Part shown: positions 7,625-15,079 of the stretch, piece after piece
How positions within the stretch are numbered: position 1 is the stretch's first letter
Layout of the letters: the number at the start of each line of letters is the position of its first letter
Assembly (NCBI GenBank): GCA_041745535.1
Contig: JBGTIS010000110.1
Coordinates: 1-23,780 of the forward strand
Source of the DNA: JBGTIS01 sp041745535
Lineage (GTDB): Bacteria > Bacteroidota > Bacteroidia > Cytophagales > Cyclobacteriaceae
Length of the DNA stretch: 23,780 nt
Reading direction: 5' to 3'
Position numbers and translations under genes: made by a program
The notes under the pieces: model-generated
The model's input: only the letters and a program-made list of their open reading frames with translations
What the model was told of the DNA's origin: nothing
Database searches by the model: none

Positions 7625-10237
7625 TTAATCTTCAGGGTAGTATTGCCAGAAATCATCAAAATAATCAATTGTGGCAGGTGGATAAAAAATTTCTCCAGTG
7701 CCAATATAAGCATGATCATCAATTACAAAAGCAATAGCATTATTTCTTGGTAATCCTTGAAAATCTATTTTAGAAATCCAGGCATCTGTAATTGGGTCAT
7801 ATTCCCAAACTTCTCTGGTTGATCTCCAATGCGGCACTCTATTTATAGAAACACTAAATAATCCGCTGGTAACATAACCTTTATCAGACAGGGAAAAGGC
7901 AGTACAATTCCTTGCCGCAATGCCATTATAATTTGATTTTTTAACCCAATGGTCATTTGCGGGAATATATTCCCAAAAATCAGATATTAACTCCTCGTTT
8001 TCATCAATACCACCACCTACAAACCCTCTGTTTTGAACTGAAAAAGCAAAAGCATCTGCTCTTGGAGGGGCAGGCAGGTCTGCTATTCTGCTCCACATGT
8101 CTTGTTCAGCATTATATTTCCAGAAATCATTATAATAAATAGAGTCAATTGACTTAGTGTCTGTACCCGTAGTACTGTAACCAGACCCCACATAAGCCTT
8201 ATCCTGTAAGGTAAATGCTACTGCCCTGTCTCTGGGAGGACCTGGAAAATCAGCTTTCTGTAACCAACTGTCTGTAGCAGGATCATACTCCCACAATCTA
8301 TTCTCATATCCATTTTGAGAATACCCTAAACATATATACCCTTTATTACCAATTGTGAAGGCAACAGCATTTTCCTTTCCACCTCCTCCAATACTGCTTA
8401 ATTGCTTCCATATTTCACTTTCAGCATCAAACTGCCAAAAGCTATCTGAATTTTTACCTGTTCCCACATAGCCTTTGTTACCAATACCAAATGCAATGGC
8501 TCCTGTCAGTCCATTTCCTTTAAAGTGCGAGATCTGACTCCAGTTCATGGTAAATTTTGAAGCACTTACTACAGATTGCCCCCCTACTTCAACCCTTATG
8601 GGTACCGGCTTGGTAACACCTGTTGGCACAGTAACAAACAAAGCACTGTTATTATTAATATTTGTAGCCGAAGCAGTCACATTAGCCATTACATCTCCAA
8701 AATAAACTTTATTTGATTCAGCATTTGGACTAAAATTACTCCCTGCAATCGTTACAGTTTTTCCTACATTAGATATGACAGGATCAAACTCAATGATGAA
8801 TGGAGGTAAAAATGTGAATTTTCCTGAAGCGGCAATCGGGTTCCCATCGAAAAGTATATACACCGAAGCCGGAGAAACATCGATACTATTGGGAGCATGA
8901 ATTATCAAGCTATCTGGGTATGCTTCTATGGCATACGCTCTTGATGAACTGAATTTAATAACATTCTGATATGGGATCGGATTAAAATTTTTCCCATAAA
9001 TTGTTATGGTATCCTTATATGCTCCTTCTTTAGGATAAAAATCGGTAATAATCGGCAAATTTATTTCAAATACACCTTCAGCATATACGGTCTGCCCTTT
9101 TACCTTAACCATGATTTGAGATCGCCTGGTAGCAAGTTCTGGTGGTACCAGCACTTTGAGTTCATCTTTTGTTATGCTTACTACGGTAGCTTTTGTAAAG
9201 CCAAAATTTACCGCGACATCTTCTATTGAATTGCCAAAATTATTACCCAATACAGTGAGGGTATCTAAAAATGTCCCGGTTTTGGGATAAAAACTTTTAA
9301 TAATCGGGGTTAAACTTATAAAAGGTTGGGAAGCCTGCGTTACCTGCCCCAGTACATTAGCTGAAAGCTGGATTTCACCGGAAGGCAATCCTTCTGGTAC
9401 CTGAACAGTAATAACAGCGTCATTCACAGCTAGAATTTTTGCCTGAATATTGTTGAAGAAAACGATTGTTCTTTCAGGAAAGAAGTATTTGCCGGTAATT
9501 TCAACCATGGTTCTATGTATACCTTCATTGGGTGTAACCTTGTTAATAATAGGTGGAGACAGGGTAAAGTTTTTTTGTGAATAGCTCACATTTCCCAATA
9601 CTGATATAGAAATTCGGGTTGAGGCAGTATCTAAGTATGTTGGAACCAGCACCGTTACACTCGTATCATGACTGCTGAGTAAAGTTGCCTCATACTTTCC
9701 AAATTTTACCTGCTGATCTTCTTCCTTAAAACTAAAATTATTACCCAGTAAAATAACCGTATCTTCCCACGATGCGATTTCGGGCGTAAAGCTTTCAATC
9801 ACCGGCGCCATACTACCCAGGCTTTTAAACACAATCTGGTTTCCGTACGAGATATAATTTTCCGTCAGGATGTATGCCCTGACGGCATACTGTATGCTAT
9901 CCTGCAATGAAGAATTTATTGTTGCTACCAAAAAGCCTTCCGCATCTGGAGATGCTGATTTTTTGTACCCTTCACCTATAGTTGGCAGCATATTAACTTT
10001 ACTCCAAACAAACCCTTGATCCAAAACCACTTCACTTCCCGGATGCACTACCTTTGCATTGAATGTAGCACCAGCCACGGTAATTTGGGTTACCTCCCCT
10101 GTTTGAATAAGCGGGTAGGTCATGGTGGCACTTTCATCCTCAGCACAGGCCAGTAATAAAGAAAGGTAGAGAATTGACCTGCTCAAACTACGAAACAGTG
10201 TAAGTACAAACGATAGCCCTCTATTTTTCATCCACAT
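7625..10237 (-). CDS. Surface lipoprotein with five IPT/TIG domains and a Kelch propeller (870 aa)
   Basis: A long envelope lipoprotein. The signal peptide ends in lipobox LLAC with Cys31, followed by AEDE; acidic residues just after the Cys resemble the Bacteroidetes lipoprotein export signal, so exposure on the outer surface is likely. Next comes an Ig/FN3-like domain (about 40-140), then five IPT/TIG domains (about 144-227, 229-308, 310-391, 394-476, 478-563), each opening with a P-x-I...P pattern and containing GxNF or GKxF. The C-terminus (570-870) has six Kelch repeats with GNKGYVGTG and FWxY/WEYDP...W motifs, enough for one propeller. Likely role: stalked binding or adhesion. It overlaps the preceding lipoprotein gene by 17 bp, or 11 bp if Met3 is the start. 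Several parallel Kelch proteins are annotated as galactose oxidase-like, but no oxidase residues are evident. Confidence 0.88.
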   Translation of the reverse strand: MWMKNRGLSFVLTLFRSLSRSILYLSLLLACAEDESATMTYPLIQTGEVTQITVAGATFNAKVVHPGSEVVLDQGFVWSKVNMLPTIGEGYKKSASPDAEGFLVATINSSLQDSIQYAVRAYILTENYISYGNQIVFKSLGSMAPVIESFTPEIASWEDTVILLGNNFSFKEEDQQVKFGKYEATLLSSHDTSVTVLVPTYLDTASTRISISVLGNVSYSQKNFTLSPPIINKVTPNEGIHRTMVEITGKYFFPERTIVFFNNIQAKILAVNDAVITVQVPEGLPSGEIQLSANVLGQVTQASQPFISLTPIIKSFYPKTGTFLDTLTVLGNNFGNSIEDVAVNFGFTKATVVSITKDELKVLVPPELATRRSQIMVKVKGQTVYAEGVFEINLPIITDFYPKEGAYKDTITIYGKNFNPIPYQNVIKFSSSRAYAIEAYPDSLIIHAPNSIDVSPASVYILFDGNPIAASGKFTFLPPFIIEFDPVISNVGKTVTIAGSNFSPNAESNKVYFGDVMANVTASATNINNNSALFVTVPTGVTKPVPIRVEVGGQSVVSASKFTMNWSQISHFKGNGLTGAIAFGIGNKGYVGTGKNSDSFWQFDAESEIWKQLSSIGGGGKENAVAFTIGNKGYICLGYSQNGYENRLWEYDPATDSWLQKADFPGPPRDRAVAFTLQDKAYVGSGYSTTGTDTKSIDSIYYNDFWKYNAEQDMWSRIADLPAPPRADAFAFSVQNRGFVGGGIDENEELISDFWEYIPANDHWVKKSNYNGIAARNCTAFSLSDKGYVTSGLFSVSINRVPHWRSTREVWEYDPITDAWISKIDFQGLPRNNAIAFVIDDHAYIGTGEIFYPPATIDYFDDFWQYYPED

Positions 10238-10601
10238 TATTTAAAAGCCCCAGGCTATCTAGTTCGAAAGATGTTACGGTAGGAGGTATAATATTTTGTT
10301 GAATTTTGAACATCACAAACTCCGCGGCTTTTTCAGCCTGTTTTTTTGTTCTAAAACCCTGATTGCCCGCCATAGCAGGAACATGGGGCTGGTGGATATA
10401 AATTTTCCCGTTTTTCAAAATATTATATCCATAAGAATTCTCAGTAAACGAAATTATTTCAAAACTTAAAACAGTATTCGCGGAATTATTGGTAGAACCG
10501 AATGTTACAGGATCAGATTGCTGTGTTTTACTATATTGACAAGCCTGTAAAAAAGCAACTACAAGAAAAATGTACAAAAAATTACATGGAAACCTTTTCA
10601 T
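10221..10601 (-). CDS. Small DUF4907-type lipoprotein (126 aa)
   Basis: Short lipoprotein: signal peptide with lipobox LQAC (Cys21), then a variable stretch and a conserved-looking domain at about 50-126. The pattern YGYNILKNGKIYIHQPHVPA, then FRTKKQAEKAAEFVMFKI, and the ending PPTVTSFELDSLGL matches what I remember of DUF4907, a Bacteroidota family of unknown function. Unlike the two IPT-Kelch lipoproteins, the residues after Cys21 (QYSK) are not acidic, so it may stay on the periplasmic side. It starts 10 bp after the end of the broken IPT-Kelch gene and its 3' end overlaps the intact one, so it is co-transcribed and probably functions with the Kelch lipoproteins. Family name from memory, not from a search. 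Confidence 0.75.
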   Translation of the reverse strand: MKRFPCNFLYIFLVVAFLQACQYSKTQQSDPVTFGSTNNSANTVLSFEIISFTENSYGYNILKNGKIYIHQPHVPAMAGNQGFRTKKQAEKAAEFVMFKIQQNIIPPTVTSFELDSLGLLNNVDEK

Positions 10602-10611
10602 AATCTCAATC

Positions 10612-11771
10612 TTATTTCGGAGGATCGAATTCCCACAAATCTGTCAAACCATTTGTCGCTCCGGGTTTCTTTCCTAAAGTAACATACCCTTTATTGCCAG
10701 TACTAAATATGATACCCCATACTCGATTTTCCGCACGAAAGTAGTTATATCCCCATTCTCCTGTTATTACATCATAAGTATAAAAATAACCACCATTCGT
10801 ATAAATGTATGCCTTATTATTGATTACAAATGAGGAAAGTGAAGGCGGCCCATAAACATGATTTGAATAATCTCCAAGATCGTTCCATTGATCTGATACA
10901 GGATCGTACCTATAAAATTTTCTTTTAGAAGATAAGGCAAACAGACAAAAACCTTTACCATTTCCAGAAAATTCTGTGGTATTATAATTATACCTGGCCC
11001 GACCTTCATTTATATAATTAAACTCATCAAGAACGCTAATATCATTTAATTGAGACCATTGATCAGCCTGGGGATCATACTTCCAGAAATCTTTGAGTAT
11101 TTTAAATCTTTTATTTCCGGAGTTGTTATCTCAAATCCGTCCTCTGATGACATATTTCCCGCAACACTTACATAAGCCTTTGGGGATTTAGAAATTAATC
11201 CATGAGGTATTTGAATAGTAAGCAACTCATCTGATAATGCTATAATATTTGCCTTAATGGTATCAAATTTCACCTCATTGACAGTCTTTAAATAACTGAA
11301 TCCTAATCCCTTTATCACTACTGTATCGCCGATAGTACCTGATTGAGGAGAAAATTCTGTAATTACAGGCGGCTCGCTGCCCTGGCTTTCAAAAGTTATT
11401 TCCTTACCATATACCAAATATTCACTGTTGGTGGCATAGGACCGGACATAGTATTTTTTTCCTTTTTGCAGTGTAGACGTTACCCTAACCGAAAAAGCCC
11501 CTTTACCCGACTTGGCGCCTAATGATTTTCTGTCTGCAAATTCAAGCCGTGGACTGGACAAATCGCTCCAAACAAAACCATGGTTGGTGATTGGGCCATC
11601 GCCAGGGTAAATTACTTCAGCCTGAAATACTGCGCCACTTCTGGTAATATTGGTAACCTCAAGGGTGGTTAAGCGAGGGTATTCCCGTGGGGAAACTTTT
11701 TCCTCCTGACAACCTGATAATAAAATAGTAATTAGTATAAACAGAAAACTGTTGTAGAATTTCTGATGCAT
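10612..11771 (-). pseudogene. Broken IPT-Kelch surface lipoprotein gene (paralogue of the 870-aa neighbour)
   Basis: The 5' frame (11771-11046) encodes 241 aa: lipobox LLSGC (Cys21) followed by acidic QEEK, an Ig/FN3-like domain and one IPT domain, close in sequence to the N-terminus of the 870-aa neighbour (for example NHGFVWSD against DQGFVWSK). It then runs out of frame into a stop at 11046. From about 11094 to the TAA at 10612 another frame is open for 160 codons and encodes Kelch repeats (KDFWKYDPQADQW, YRYDPVSDQW, STGNKGYVTLG, DLWEFDP). Compared with the neighbour, four IPT domains and about half the propeller are missing and the junction is out of frame. Removing 17 nt between two AAAGATTT copies would restore one frame. 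A truncated secreted lipoprotein could still be made. Sequencing error is a possible alternative for the frame change but not for the missing domains. Confidence 0.8.
11087..11111 (-). repeat. 8-bp direct repeat AAAGATTT at the breakpoint of the broken IPT-Kelch gene
   Basis: AAAGATTT occurs at 11111-11104 and again at 11094-11087, 17 bp apart, exactly where the IPT frame passes into the Kelch frame. Collapsing the two copies into one would give PEIKDFWKYDP in a single frame. It may be a scar of the deletion that shortened the gene, or a site of slippage. Confidence 0.6.
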
Positions 11772-11781
11772 AGTTGAATAA

Positions 11782-13011
11782 TCAGAAGTTTAAACCTAAT
11801 AAGACAGATAAGGTGGTTGTTTTAGAACTCAACGTATTGTTCGGATTGTATTTTTCATATATAATCCCATCGCCGCTTTCATACCGGGCATCTATAAATA
11901 GTGTTTTTTGTTCGCCAATTTTAAAATACATGCCTGCTCCGCCATATAATGCGAGTTGGTGCCTTCCGATATCGAGGGGCGGGTATTCACGTGTGGTTAT
12001 AATATTGGTAGTGATATATTCTTCCTCGAGAATGGTTTTGCTTTCTTTTTTGAAAATGACATAATTAGCGAGCCCAAAATAAAAGAAAGGAATCACTTTT
12101 TTTGAGGGAAAAGTAAAACGTAAGGCAGCTGGCAATTTAATGGCGCTAAAATTAAAATAAATATCGTTGCGCTTGGTAATCGATGAACCCTCTTCTACAA
12201 CATATGCATAATATCTGGGAGCGATGTACCATATTTCCGGATGAAAAGATATTCTTTCGTTAATTCGGGGTGAAGAAATATCAAAAAATACGCCTGCTGA
12301 GGGGCTATTAGATTTCAAATCGGAATCGAATATAGCGGAAGGGAAATTTGAATTGTAAGCAGTAAAATTCAAACTGGAAAAATTATATCCTGATATTACC
12401 CCAAAGGTTACTTTTGACCATGGTTTCTGATCTTTATAGCTGATATAATCTGCGGATACGCAAATATTATATTCCTCAATTAATTTGGTGAGTGGCTTTT
12501 GAAATAATTTTACACTGTTTATTTTGGATGAAAGCTGCCCGCAGTCACTTAGCAGGTATCTTAATATGCCGAGATGTTTGGTAGATTTTGATTTTACATT
12601 CTGTCCCTCTACGATAATTGTCTTTTCTTCAACTTCAAGTTCGTAAAATTTGTCATTTACTTTTTCAACAAAAACACGGCTTTTGTAACGGTACAAGCTT
12701 ACATTGCCCCTTACCAGTACCTCAATAAATACCCGCTGGGTTTTGCCATTAGTATCAATATTTCTCGATTCAAAATATTTATCGTTGGTATAAGCAAAGG
12801 CTTGAATATCCTCAGGGTAATAGGCATGTTCTTCGCTGGTACTGGTTGGTTTAAAAATACAAACATCGAAATTACCCTCCTTATATTTTATTAATCCAGG
12901 TATGGTATCATTCTGATTGTTAATCAAATAGCCAGATCTGAAGTCTGTTTTGGCCCATAAAAGAGAAAATTGAAAAATTAGGAAAAAGGCAAGCAGAAAG
13001 ACTCTCATCAA
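11782..13011 (-). CDS. Predicted outer-membrane protein: N-terminal soluble domain plus C-terminal beta-barrel (409 aa)
   Basis: First gene of the six-gene envelope cluster. The signal peptide is MMRVFLLAFFLIFQFSLLWA, cut probably after Ala20. Residues about 24-165 form a soluble beta-rich region (GYLINNQNDTIPGLIKYK, then DIQAFAYTNDKYFESR) of a type often seen ahead of barrels in Bacteroidota. From about 200 to the end, alternating Tyr/Phe-rich strands with turns (FGVISGYNFSSLNF, FYFGLANYVIF, LALYGGAGMYFKIG, TLSVLLGLNF) end in Phe, a typical outer-membrane barrel terminus. The broken IPT-Kelch gene starts 10 bp after its stop. A weak -7 like TTACTTTG lies at 13059-13052, about 41 bp upstream. 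No named family recognised. Confidence 0.78.
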   Translation of the reverse strand: MMRVFLLAFFLIFQFSLLWAKTDFRSGYLINNQNDTIPGLIKYKEGNFDVCIFKPTSTSEEHAYYPEDIQAFAYTNDKYFESRNIDTNGKTQRVFIEVLVRGNVSLYRYKSRVFVEKVNDKFYELEVEEKTIIVEGQNVKSKSTKHLGILRYLLSDCGQLSSKINSVKLFQKPLTKLIEEYNICVSADYISYKDQKPWSKVTFGVISGYNFSSLNFTAYNSNFPSAIFDSDLKSNSPSAGVFFDISSPRINERISFHPEIWYIAPRYYAYVVEEGSSITKRNDIYFNFSAIKLPAALRFTFPSKKVIPFFYFGLANYVIFKKESKTILEEEYITTNIITTREYPPLDIGRHQLALYGGAGMYFKIGEQKTLFIDARYESGDGIIYEKYNPNNTLSSKTTTLSVLLGLNF

Positions 13012-13250
13012 ATAATTTATATAAAATGATATTATTTTACTAAATGCCCTGCAAAGTAATAAATTCTACTAAAATTATTTAAATTATTTTATAAGTATTA
13101 TAATATTTTTTTGAATGTGCTAAGGATGCGGCAATTAAGATTCGGAAAAACTGATAAATATTGCCCGCCACTATCTTGCCCGAAAAGTTAATCACAGAAG
13201 GTTAGGGGCGGCAATTTTACCCACAGATCTTTGGGTGTGTTTTTCTTAAA

Positions 13251-13670
13251 TTATGTTTTTATTCGGGCATCAACAGCATATCGACCGGGGCCGGTAATCA
13301 TTAAGAAGATTGCAACCACAGCAAAAAGAATGGCCTTTTCTTTCACAGAAAATGGGTCGTTGGCATGGCGCAAAAAGCCTGCGACCAACATGGTAAACGT
13401 AAGAAAGAAAGCGGAAGGACGGGTTAAGAAACCAAACGCGATAAATAACCCGCCTAAAAATTCTGAAAGTGCCGCACTCCAGGCAAAAAGCACAGGAAAA
13501 GGGAATCCTAACTCTCCTACGCCTTTTATAAAATTTTCTGAAACAGGTATTTTTCCCAAACCATGCCCAAATGCGATCAGGGCACCTACCACTACTCTTA
13601 AAAAAAGTAATCCAAGGTCAACGGTATTATTGTTACTTCGAGGTGAAAAAATTATTTTTTTAATACTCAT
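13251..13670 (-). CDS. DoxX family membrane protein
   Basis: 139 aa, hydrophobic, with four predicted membrane segments (about residues 18-35, 58-78, 83-100 and 112-128). The first carries LLFLRVVVGALIAFGHGLGK, with the small-residue, His-containing pattern of DoxX proteins, followed by LSEFLGGLFIAFGFLTRPSA, also typical. DoxX proteins sit in the inner membrane; some relate to quinone- or thiol-linked redox processes, but the role of most members is unclear. It is separated by 239 bp from the envelope cluster downstream and has a plausible promoter of its own just upstream, so it is probably transcribed alone. Family assignment rests on the pattern of these segments. Confidence 0.85.
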   Translation of the reverse strand: MSIKKIIFSPRSNNNTVDLGLLFLRVVVGALIAFGHGLGKIPVSENFIKGVGELGFPFPVLFAWSAALSEFLGGLFIAFGFLTRPSAFFLTFTMLVAGFLRHANDPFSVKEKAILFAVVAIFLMITGPGRYAVDARIKT

Positions 13671-13692
13671 TATTATGGTTTTTCATGATTAT

Positions 13693-13724
13693 AAAAAGTA
13701 CCTACCAAATCTGCCCTATACAAA
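13693..13724 (-). promoter_or_regulatory. Putative Bacteroidota-type promoter of the doxX-like gene
   Basis: Reading leftwards, TTTG at 13724-13721, a 20-bp spacer, then TACTTTTT at 13700-13693. This fits the TTTG / TAnnTTTG promoter of Bacteroidota with one mismatch (last G to T). The -7 box ends 23 bp before the ATG at 13670. Judged by eye only. Confidence 0.4.
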
Positions 13725-13751
13725 AAATTACTACATATGTGGTTACCGACA

Positions 13752-14888
13752 CTAATCATCCGAATCCGGTAAATCGTTAAAAACAATTGTGAAAGTGGTG
13801 CCTTCTCCTACCTTACTTGTAGCCGAAATAGAGCCGCCCATGGCTTCAATCTGGTTTTTGGTAATAAAAAGCCCTACGCCTTTGGCATCAGGATTCTCGT
13901 GAAAGGTTCTGTGAAAGCCAAAAAGCTTATGCCCCTCTTTATCAAGATCAATACCCAACCCGTTGTCACTGCAATTCATATATAATTTACCATCCGAATA
14001 TCCGGTTTCGAAACGCACACTGGGTTCGCGACTTGGCGAACTGTACTTTAACGCATTAGTGAGCAAATTAAGTATGATACTCTCCAGATAAACTTTAGGA
14101 TAATCAATAGCAGGCGCTTTAGAAAAATCAGCCGTAATCACTGCTTTCTTCTTAACGATTTCACTGCCAATACTTATTTTTACATTTTCCAGTTCTTCTT
14201 CAAAAAACAGTTTTTGCTTTTGTCTATCGGCAGATTTTACATCTAATATCTGATTTAGCTCTTTGATAGTTTCCAATAACCTGGAAGAAGCTAATTTTAA
14301 ATGCTTTGAAGCAAATTTTATATTATCAGGCGTTGGATTTATCTCAAAAATTTCAACCAATGAAAGTATATTGCCAATGGGCGAACGCAGGTTGTGTGAA
14401 ATTACATTAGCGAATTCCTCCAATTGTTTATTCTGCTGTGATAACTTTTGGGTCAGCACTTCCAACTCAATATTTTTTTCAATTAAATTATCAGTGAGTT
14501 TAATTCTGTCTGAAATGTCCCTGGAGTTGGTAATCAGTTCATGTACCTCCCCCACTTCGTTGAACAAAAGTTGCGTAAGCGTCTCAAACTGTATATAATG
14601 GCCTTTTTTATGTCTTAAGCGAAATTGCTGCAGGTTTTCATAATTTCCTTTCAGGTTTCTCTTATGGAAGAATTTTATTTCCTCTTTATCGTCCGGATGA
14701 AATAAAAACTCATTTGGATTTTTACCTACTAATTCTTCTTCCTGGTAACCAAGCAATTGTTTCACAGAGGGAGAAACATATTTGAAAGTCCCATGAAGAT
14801 CGTGCACACAGATCAGGTCTCTGGAATTGTCTGCAACCTTTTTGTAGTATTCTAAATTGCGATCTTCCATTATAAATAAATTTTCCAT
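13752..14888 (-). CDS. PAS-domain sensor histidine kinase, soluble, orphan
   Basis: 378 aa with no membrane segment or signal peptide, so probably a cytoplasmic kinase. A PAS fold spans about 10-125 (NSRDLICVHDLHGTFKYVSP, LLGYQEEELVGKNP, FLFHPDD, RDISDR), followed by a coiled coil (about 128-155). The HisKA dimerisation domain has phosphoacceptor His165 in ISHNLRSPIGN. The HATPase domain has its N box at Asn274/Asn278 (LLTNALKYSS), G1 at 308-312 (DNGLG) and G2 at 337-339 (GVG). The kinase core is therefore complete. No response regulator gene is adjacent, so the partner must be elsewhere. Met7 (ATG at 14870) is an alternative start without loss of domains. Ligand unknown. Confidence 0.9.
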   Translation of the reverse strand: MENLFIMEDRNLEYYKKVADNSRDLICVHDLHGTFKYVSPSVKQLLGYQEEELVGKNPNEFLFHPDDKEEIKFFHKRNLKGNYENLQQFRLRHKKGHYIQFETLTQLLFNEVGEVHELITNSRDISDRIKLTDNLIEKNIELEVLTQKLSQQNKQLEEFANVISHNLRSPIGNILSLVEIFEINPTPDNIKFASKHLKLASSRLLETIKELNQILDVKSADRQKQKLFFEEELENVKISIGSEIVKKKAVITADFSKAPAIDYPKVYLESIILNLLTNALKYSSPSREPSVRFETGYSDGKLYMNCSDNGLGIDLDKEGHKLFGFHRTFHENPDAKGVGLFITKNQIEAMGGSISATSKVGEGTTFTIVFNDLPDSDD

Positions 14889-14903
14889 ATGGCTGTATAT
14901 GTA

Positions 14904-14918
14904 TTTATCTTTGATAAA
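14904..14918. repeat. Short perfect inverted repeat upstream of the PAS kinase gene
   Basis: TTTATC-TTT-GATAAA, two 6-bp arms with a 3-bp centre, located 16-30 bp before the kinase ATG at 14888. A second overlapping palindrome (ATCTTT-GAT-AAAGAT) shares it. It could be an operator or chance in AT-rich DNA; it lies where the core promoter is expected. Confidence 0.35.
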
Positions 14919-15079
14919 GATATTTAAAAGTTAATTTTACCGACGCCGGGATTTTATCAGGTACGAAACACCTTCCACATCCAACAAAAATTCTTATCGT
15001 GGTAAATACCCGTTATAATTACTACAACGTTGATGACTACGCCATGTTTTTTGGAAAAATTAATTTCCGCGGCAATAAC

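Noticed and set aside
7624..7722. Upstream extension of the 234-aa barrel gene (33 extra residues)
   Set aside because: Overlaps the 3' end of the IPT-Kelch gene and hides the clear signal peptide that starts at the ATG at 7623.
10824..11009. 61-codon minus-strand open frame as a separate small gene
   Set aside because: It is a different frame inside the Kelch half of the broken lipoprotein gene; the Kelch frame is open over the whole stretch and has recognisable repeats.
13219..13236. Hairpin ACCCA-8 nt-TGGGT followed by T-rich DNA on the plus strand
   Set aside because: Only a 5-bp stem; the T-run is on the wrong strand for the leftward doxX transcript and no plus-strand gene ends upstream.
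13231..13755. 174-codon plus-strand open frame
   Set aside because: Antisense to the doxX-like gene and of low-complexity basic composition; the minus frame has clear membrane segments and a DoxX pattern.
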